Of a stretch of DNA of 64,000 bases, positions 59,701-64,000 are shown piece by piece. Within the stretch, counting starts at the first letter, position 1. Each line of letters begins with the position of its first letter. The position numbers and the translations under genes are program-made. This stretch comes from Owenia fusiformis (Eukaryota; Annelida; Polychaeta; Sabellida; Oweniidae): NCBI GenBank assembly GCA_903813345.2, contig CAIIXF020000011.1, positions 20,133,754-20,197,753 of the forward strand, given 5' to 3'. The notes below the pieces were generated by a model. That model was not told the origin of the DNA. It was given only the letters and a program-made list of their open reading frames with translations, and did not search any database.

Positions 59701-62385
59701 GACTAAACGTACACCGTGTTAAGTGTTATGTGATTGGCTTATGGTTACATTATTGTTTATGAATGGTATAATTATATGAGTTGCGTAAATTATTTCTCAA
59801 TGAAAACTTTTTTTGTAATTTCCTGTAAACATTACCTTTCGTTATATACATTTAATGATTGGTTTAGAGATGTTACATTATACATACTAGATCGTGTTTA
59901 CATTAATGGACATAATTATGTATGTTACATAAATTTATTCATGAATATTCATAAGATAATTTATTCTATTGTGAAATGTCTAGAAGTAACAATAGGTATT
60001 TAAAGCCATGAATTAAAGACTTTGTTGTCAAACTACTAGCTTCAGTCATGGAGCACAGGCAATGGAGCATTAAGTGTTAACATGGGACTGTGTCATGGAG
60101 CATAGGCAATGGAGCATTAAGTGTTAACATGGGACTGTGTCATGGAGCATAGGCAATGGAGCATTAAGTGTTAACATGGGACTGTGTCATGGAGCACAGG
60201 CAATGGAGCATTAAGTGTTAACATGGGACTGTGTCATGGAGCAAAGGCAATGGAGCATTAAGTGTTAACATGGTACTGTGTTATTGGGGTGGGGGCAAAT
60301 GACATATAGAATTCAGTGTGATGGATCATGGAATATGGTAAACTAAATTACTTTTTTTCATACTTTTTATTGGACTAAAATGGTATAATATTTTGCTATT
60401 GTCTTGTGCTACTGAACGGATGGTTGAATACTGTTTGTAACTCTCAGAGCAACGTTACTCATCTCTAAAACAGGATTTTGGCTGATACTGGATCTGATAC
60501 GGGAATTTTAATTCCTCGTTTATTTCCCAGGGAAAACATGTTATTATAAATAAATAAAATGTTTTTTTTTAAATGTTTTTATTCTCAGAGTAACAGAAAT
60601 CATTTGTCATTTATTTTCAAAGCATTTATTTCAAACAGAGATTTTGTATTGAAAGATGAGATGCATTTTCAGGCAGAGCAGGCTCCTGTTGAGGAAGAAA
60701 AGGTTGTGGAGAAACCAAAAGAACCAACAAAGCCAGAAAAGCCTGACCCAAAAGCTGGCAAAGAGAAAGGCAAAGATAAAGGTAAGGCTTCTTATAGTTT
60801 CCAACCTTTTTAGTGGTGGCAGTTGGTGTTCAGCATTCTGCATTTGTATCAAATGGCAGGTCATGACATTTTGCATGTTAATGGCTTTTTTTGCTTTATA
60901 CTATTGGCGAATAACTTATTTGTACCATTTAATTGTTATTCTAAAGTGAAAGTATATTTATAATGCCAATGTGAATTAAAAAGACCCATACAGGTATTAA
61001 CACTTCTTTGTCAAATCTTAGCATATTCAGTTCCTCTAAATATGGGTTAATAATGCGTTAATAATACACAACAGAACACAAAGTTCTGCAAATATAGTTA
61101 AAATGTGGCAGAATCAATCATTAATTTCGCAAATGAACTTTTATGTAAATGCACTTTAAAATTGATGTTGGAGATTTACTGGTACATACTGTAGATTTTA
61201 TTAATTTATTATTAATTTATGCCTGCCTTCAATAAATGACTGTTTTATTTCTGTAGGTAAAGGAGATAAAGGGGATAAGAAAGATAAAGACAAGGGAGAC
61301 AAAGAACGTGATAAACATAGTAAGTTAACAGTCATTCCTTAGATATACAAATGTAGTTCTGCTGGGATCTCTCTCTTGTTGTTATTATGGCATAACTTTG
61401 TAAAGTTACTTTGAAAGTTTATATCACAGGGTCCAGTAATCGATAAATTAAATAAAAGCCAACTTTTTGTTGAGGCAAGTCTAATACTTCAATGGTCCCA
61501 ATTCAAAATGAACTTTCCAAGGGTATGAAACAGTACTTGAACTTGGGACTCACTTTTAGTTGACAAATTATTATTGATAAAGAATTAAAAAACTTATTGG
61601 ACACAAAATTTATTTTTCAGAAGATAAATCTGTATATGGAGATGATGGCCCCATGCCGGAACATCCTGAGTTAGTCGTCTTTGCCAGTTACAGCGACCAT
61701 CCACGATATCCAATCCGTGTCACAGCTCTTGGGCAAATGGCTGATGCTAGCGAGCGTCTAAGACAGACTGGCCTCTCTCACATGTACCCTCACCCTGTGT
61801 TGATCACGCAGAGTCGCGACTGCGATCTAGAACCACCACCACCCCCAGAGAAAATTCCAGCATGGAAACTGATTCGTCCTCGGAAAAAGAAACCATTGCC
61901 GACAGATGAACCTAAAGAGGAGGAAGTTGTCAAGCCGATACAATGCTTAGAAATTACGTCACCATTTGTCAACTATAAAGTCAGTCCTGTTCCTATTCCT
62001 CAAGACACGTAAGTTGTTTTTGGTATTATCTTACTTTCAAAAATTCTTAAATTAAAGCATAGCAAAATATGATATTGTAATATTGACAAAAGCACTGGAG
62101 TTTAAATCACCTTGTCTTGTACTATATAATAATATACACGACCAAATTAGAGAGGTGTTTGGATGGATATACAGGTTTTACTGTACATTATTTTCATTGA
62201 CATTGATTTTATCTAGTCACCGTCCAAAATCCATACTAGAGCGTGGAGGAAGTCGGCCACCAACCGCCCCTGTGGAACCCGTTGAGGAAACAGATGAAAA
62301 TGCTCCTACCCCAGAGCCTGAGAAACCTCCTACCCCCAAACTGGAAGATGTAGAAGAGTTGCCCAAAGTGGAGGTGACAGTCACT
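47794..62385 (+). CDS. ADGB: Androglobin, exons 1-13 (N-terminal 563 residues; gene continues past the window)
   Basis: Androglobin is a chimeric protein with an N-terminal calpain-like domain, a circularly permuted globin core, an IQ motif and a C-terminal coiled coil; in vertebrates it is linked to cilia and sperm formation. Exons read here: 47794-47858, 49706-49808, 51762-51809, 53369-53467, 53895-53975, 54140-54349, 54577-54716, 55239-55328, 57930-58053, 60673-60781, 61257-61319, 61621-62008, 62217-62385; all joins keep frame. Landmarks: MASKQTKKKE start, WPEWS (43-47), DPEGKIDLP, WKPWEHIY (168-175), YWMGTWRKIIIDD (200-212), SHELWPMLLSKA, LPEVIPL, then a Lys/Glu/Pro linker and LSHMYPHPVL, PAWKLIR, EITSPFVNYK. 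As I recall it, the human protein matches at these points. Residue 130 is Asp where I expect the papain-type Cys. The globin part is not in the window. Confidence 0.95.
48080..48236. repeat. Partial copy of the GGGCC-rich repeat in ADGB intron 1
   Basis: Shares CCTTGGGTGGGCCCAGAAA, GGCCTTAAGGCC and GAAAATGGGCCTCAAAATT, in the same order and orientation, with 9475-9790. The rest of intron 1 (47859-49705) shows no feature I can name. Confidence 0.75.
51251..51288 (+). repeat. G-tract (possible G-quadruplex) in ADGB intron 2
   Basis: Four or more runs of at least five G separated by TTGTT or A, ending in a run of fourteen. It could form a quadruplex on the sense strand of the transcript. Function is not implied. 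Confidence 0.6.
51585..51730. repeat. Degenerate minisatellite, about six units of 23-24 bp, in ADGB intron 2
   Basis: Unit resembles ATGTTTGTCACCTTTAATGAT. It produces an apparent open frame (51597-51869) that runs into exon 3 and is not a gene. Confidence 0.7.
55745..55895 (+). CDS. ADGB: Possible ADGB cassette or alternative terminal exon
   Basis: After TTCCAAAG a frame opens that joins the phase-2 donor of exon 8 and reads SLYIEDLCSHNKVKDVMDLV and onward for 49 codons to a TAG at 55893. A GC-type donor GACAG|GCAAGG at 55874 would instead end it in phase 2 at 55873, giving a 129-base symmetric exon that rejoins exon 9 in frame. It would insert 43 residues in, or truncate, the calpain-like region. 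I know no counterpart in human ADGB. It could be chance, but the charged composition looks coding. Confidence 0.38.
56590..57315. repeat. Minisatellite in ADGB intron 8, split by a MITE
   Basis: Units containing ATTATACAC(A/G)TGTATTACTAT and ATAACATT occur at 56590-56680 and resume at 57163-57315. The insertion at 56683-57162 separates them. Confidence 0.75.
56683..57162. mobile_element. 480-bp Harbinger-like MITE, TTA duplication
   Basis: About 45-bp inverted termini beginning GGGGCGGGGTCAAAATATC, with one or two mismatches, are flanked by TTA at 56680-56682 and 57163-57165. The open frame at 56923-57138 lies in the core and has no transposase motif. Confidence 0.87.
58712..59617. repeat. 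Dispersed repeat in ADGB intron 9 (second copy)
   Basis: Collinear with 4798-5755: CGAATGAAGTTCGGTAGGGA start, GTCC tract, GGTGGAAAGATGTATAATGG, CCTGACCCCCAGGGGC, TCAAAATGGC blocks, and GGGATATGCTACTCCGTGGAG at the end. It lacks the 184-bp MITE of the other copy. Confidence 0.85.
60047..60281. repeat. Minisatellite, 5 x 47 bp, in ADGB intron 9
   Basis: Units start CATGGAGCA(C/T)AGGCAATGG at 60047, 60094, 60141, 60188 and 60235 and differ by one to three bases each. Confidence 0.95.
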
Positions 62386-64000
62386 GTATGTATCAGGTTT
62401 CTATATATGTGTGCTGCACTCACTGGTTCTAATGGTACCCTGATTCACCAAAGTTAGCCACACTAACTACACTCTGACTATTACAGACAATTTCACTGTT
62501 TTAAACACGATAAGATCTCAATAATTTCAAATGTTTAAACAGAAAATGTAGTGCCATGATTTACTGACTGCATATTCTGTTTGAATATAGGCTAAATCAA
62601 AAATGATCTGTAATTTAAAGAGTGTGGTTCAGACAAAACTCTGGGAGAGGGTACTCTAATGGCTGGCTGGTTGTTGTTGTTTCATGCACTCAGTGTTTAC
62701 TTTCTAGAACTCAACTTAATATCTAATGCATGCTAAAATTTATTGGCCCTGAATTGGGCCTTTAATGAGTCAGTTTCAAATTTTTTTATCTAAGTTTCTA
62801 ATTTAAATTTACTTTCAAATATTAATTTATTCCTAATCATTTTGCATGGGTGTTTGTTTCATTTCTATAATGCATGTTATGATTATTTAAAATCTCAATG
62901 GATGCTCATTTTGTGAAGAAAAATTTGTTCATACAAGCAGAATGGGTCATCCCCTGATAATATATTTTGTATGTGTTCAGAATGATTAGTCCCTATCATT
63001 TTTGCACAAGAATACACTGACTGGTTTTGTTCAATCCTGATGACTGAAAAAAATGAAACAAAAATCATTCTAATTCAAAATTCAAATTCTAAAATCATGT
63101 GATACCACACAAGTTATACCTTTTGTTTAGAATGGCAATGTAATATAAGAAAAACGTGTGTCAAGATGGATATGTCTAAATTTTCTTCCTAATGATGGTA
63201 TCTTTGATGGAAAATACTGGCTGCAGCAACAATATATATATATAATACCATACACTGTACATTCTCTCTTGGTGTATAAAAATGAGCCAGAATATTGCAA
63301 GAAATATGTGTTATGGGGAAAATGTGGCCTGTCCATCTTGCCTCATAGTTCATCTTGCCCCAGAGGCTCCCCCAGGGGGGTTATACCATATGGACTGTTA
63401 TCAAAGTCTACCTGAATGCATGAAATGTTCCAGTTTTAAATGTATAATGTTGTTGCACACATGTCAAGAAGTCTGATACACTTAGTTTTTAGAATGTCTG
63501 TTTATGTATTTCTGCTGATTTGGTTTTATATAATATTATATAAAGTACCTACTGTATATGGCAAAACCTGTCCAGTAAGCCTTTTTTCTAGATTTTTCTA
63601 GATTTTTCATCCTAAGAATGTAGGGCTGAGAACATTATCCACATTCTTCATATCTATTCAGATATTCGAAAGATATTTTGCCATTGTTTTACATTTTGAA
63701 AATAATATAGCCACTCATTTCATCTTTTTGGTTAGTTACAAATTAGTTTTTGGCCCAGCAAGTGTAAGATGTTTACTGACAGGTTTTACTACAGTGTATA
63801 TATTTAAAAAAATATTTGATGTATTGTGTATACATGTATATTGTTTATACTGTAATTATTGTGTTAATAGTTCATGAATTATGTTTATGAATTTGTTTAG
63901 GGACCAAAAGTGCGGAAAAAATCCAAAGTACATGTAATGAAGCTTTTGTTGTAATTATAGATTGTGAATTTGTCGCTTGGAGCTGATAATTAGATGATGT
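62386..64000. other. ADGB intron 13 and right edge of the window
   Basis: AT-rich sequence without a supported feature, except a possible 27-base exon near the end. Open frames at 63127-63476 overlap each other on both strands and have no motif. Confidence 0.5.
63901..63927 (+). CDS. ADGB: Possible 27-base ADGB microexon
   Basis: A TTGTTTAG acceptor precedes GGA CCA AAA GTG CGG AAA AAA TCC AAA and a GTACAT donor. Both sides are phase 0, matching the phase-0 donor of exon 13. It would add GPKVRKKSK, similar in character to the charged linker. Such a small exon can arise by chance. Confidence 0.35.

Noticed and set aside
60656-60949. 97-codon frame overlapping ADGB exon 10
   Set aside because: Wrong frame for the exon; a shadow of the Lys/Glu-rich coding sequence.

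Overview
The window is eukaryotic and metazoan. It is AT-rich, its genes are split by long introns with GT-AG sites, and it holds a polymerase III tRNA gene, many miniature inverted-repeat transposons, a C2H2 zinc-finger family with TGEKPF linkers, and the 5' part of androglobin (ADGB), an animal and choanoflagellate-lineage chimeric globin. An invertebrate, probably marine, fits best. Nothing in the sequence fixes the phylum.

Region 1 (1-13.7 kb): a tandem family of C2H2 zinc-finger genes on the + strand. It comprises the 3' end of one gene (1-120) and three complete final coding exons (2646-4217, 6435-8297, 10719-13481). Each sits behind the same conserved splice acceptor. Each protein has an acidic N-terminal array of about 53-residue repeats (2, 4 and about 7 units) followed by 12, 12 and 14 fingers. 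Nearly every repeat carries two SUMO-type psi-K-x-E motifs. Decayed fingers trail three of the stop codons, and short DNA transposons and minisatellites fill the gaps.

Region 2 (13.7-47.8 kb): no conventional gene, but ten short coding exons, all on the + strand (A-J at 19078, 21401, 26052, 29569, 31099, 33277, 36663, 39897, 42802, 46298). Each starts with its own ATG, encodes a basic Ser/Arg/Pro-rich peptide with RRxS/T and SP motifs, and ends at a plausible splice donor. All ten donors fall in phase 2. The canonical first exon of ADGB (47794-47858) is also phase 2, and ADGB exon 2 accepts phase 2. The simplest reading is a protocadherin/UGT1A-like array of alternative first exons giving at least eleven N-termini to androglobin. 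A phase-2 exon with a stop at 45550-45652 offers a competing or additional 3' end for exons A-I. Three perfect RFX X-box matches lie in this region, in line with the ciliary/sperm expression known for vertebrate ADGB. A tRNA-Thr(AGT) gene and several mobile elements, including a 1.5-kb long-TIR element, lie between the exons.

Region 3 (47.8-64 kb): androglobin exons 1-13, covering the N-terminal calpain-like domain and the Lys/Glu-rich linker (563 residues in the window). The globin core and C-terminal part lie beyond the right edge. A symmetric phase 2-2 exon with a GC donor, or alternatively an early stop, lies in the calpain-like region. The introns hold minisatellites, a Harbinger-like MITE and older dispersed repeats.

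All exon joins are read from splice consensus, frame and remembered family similarity. No transcript data were available.
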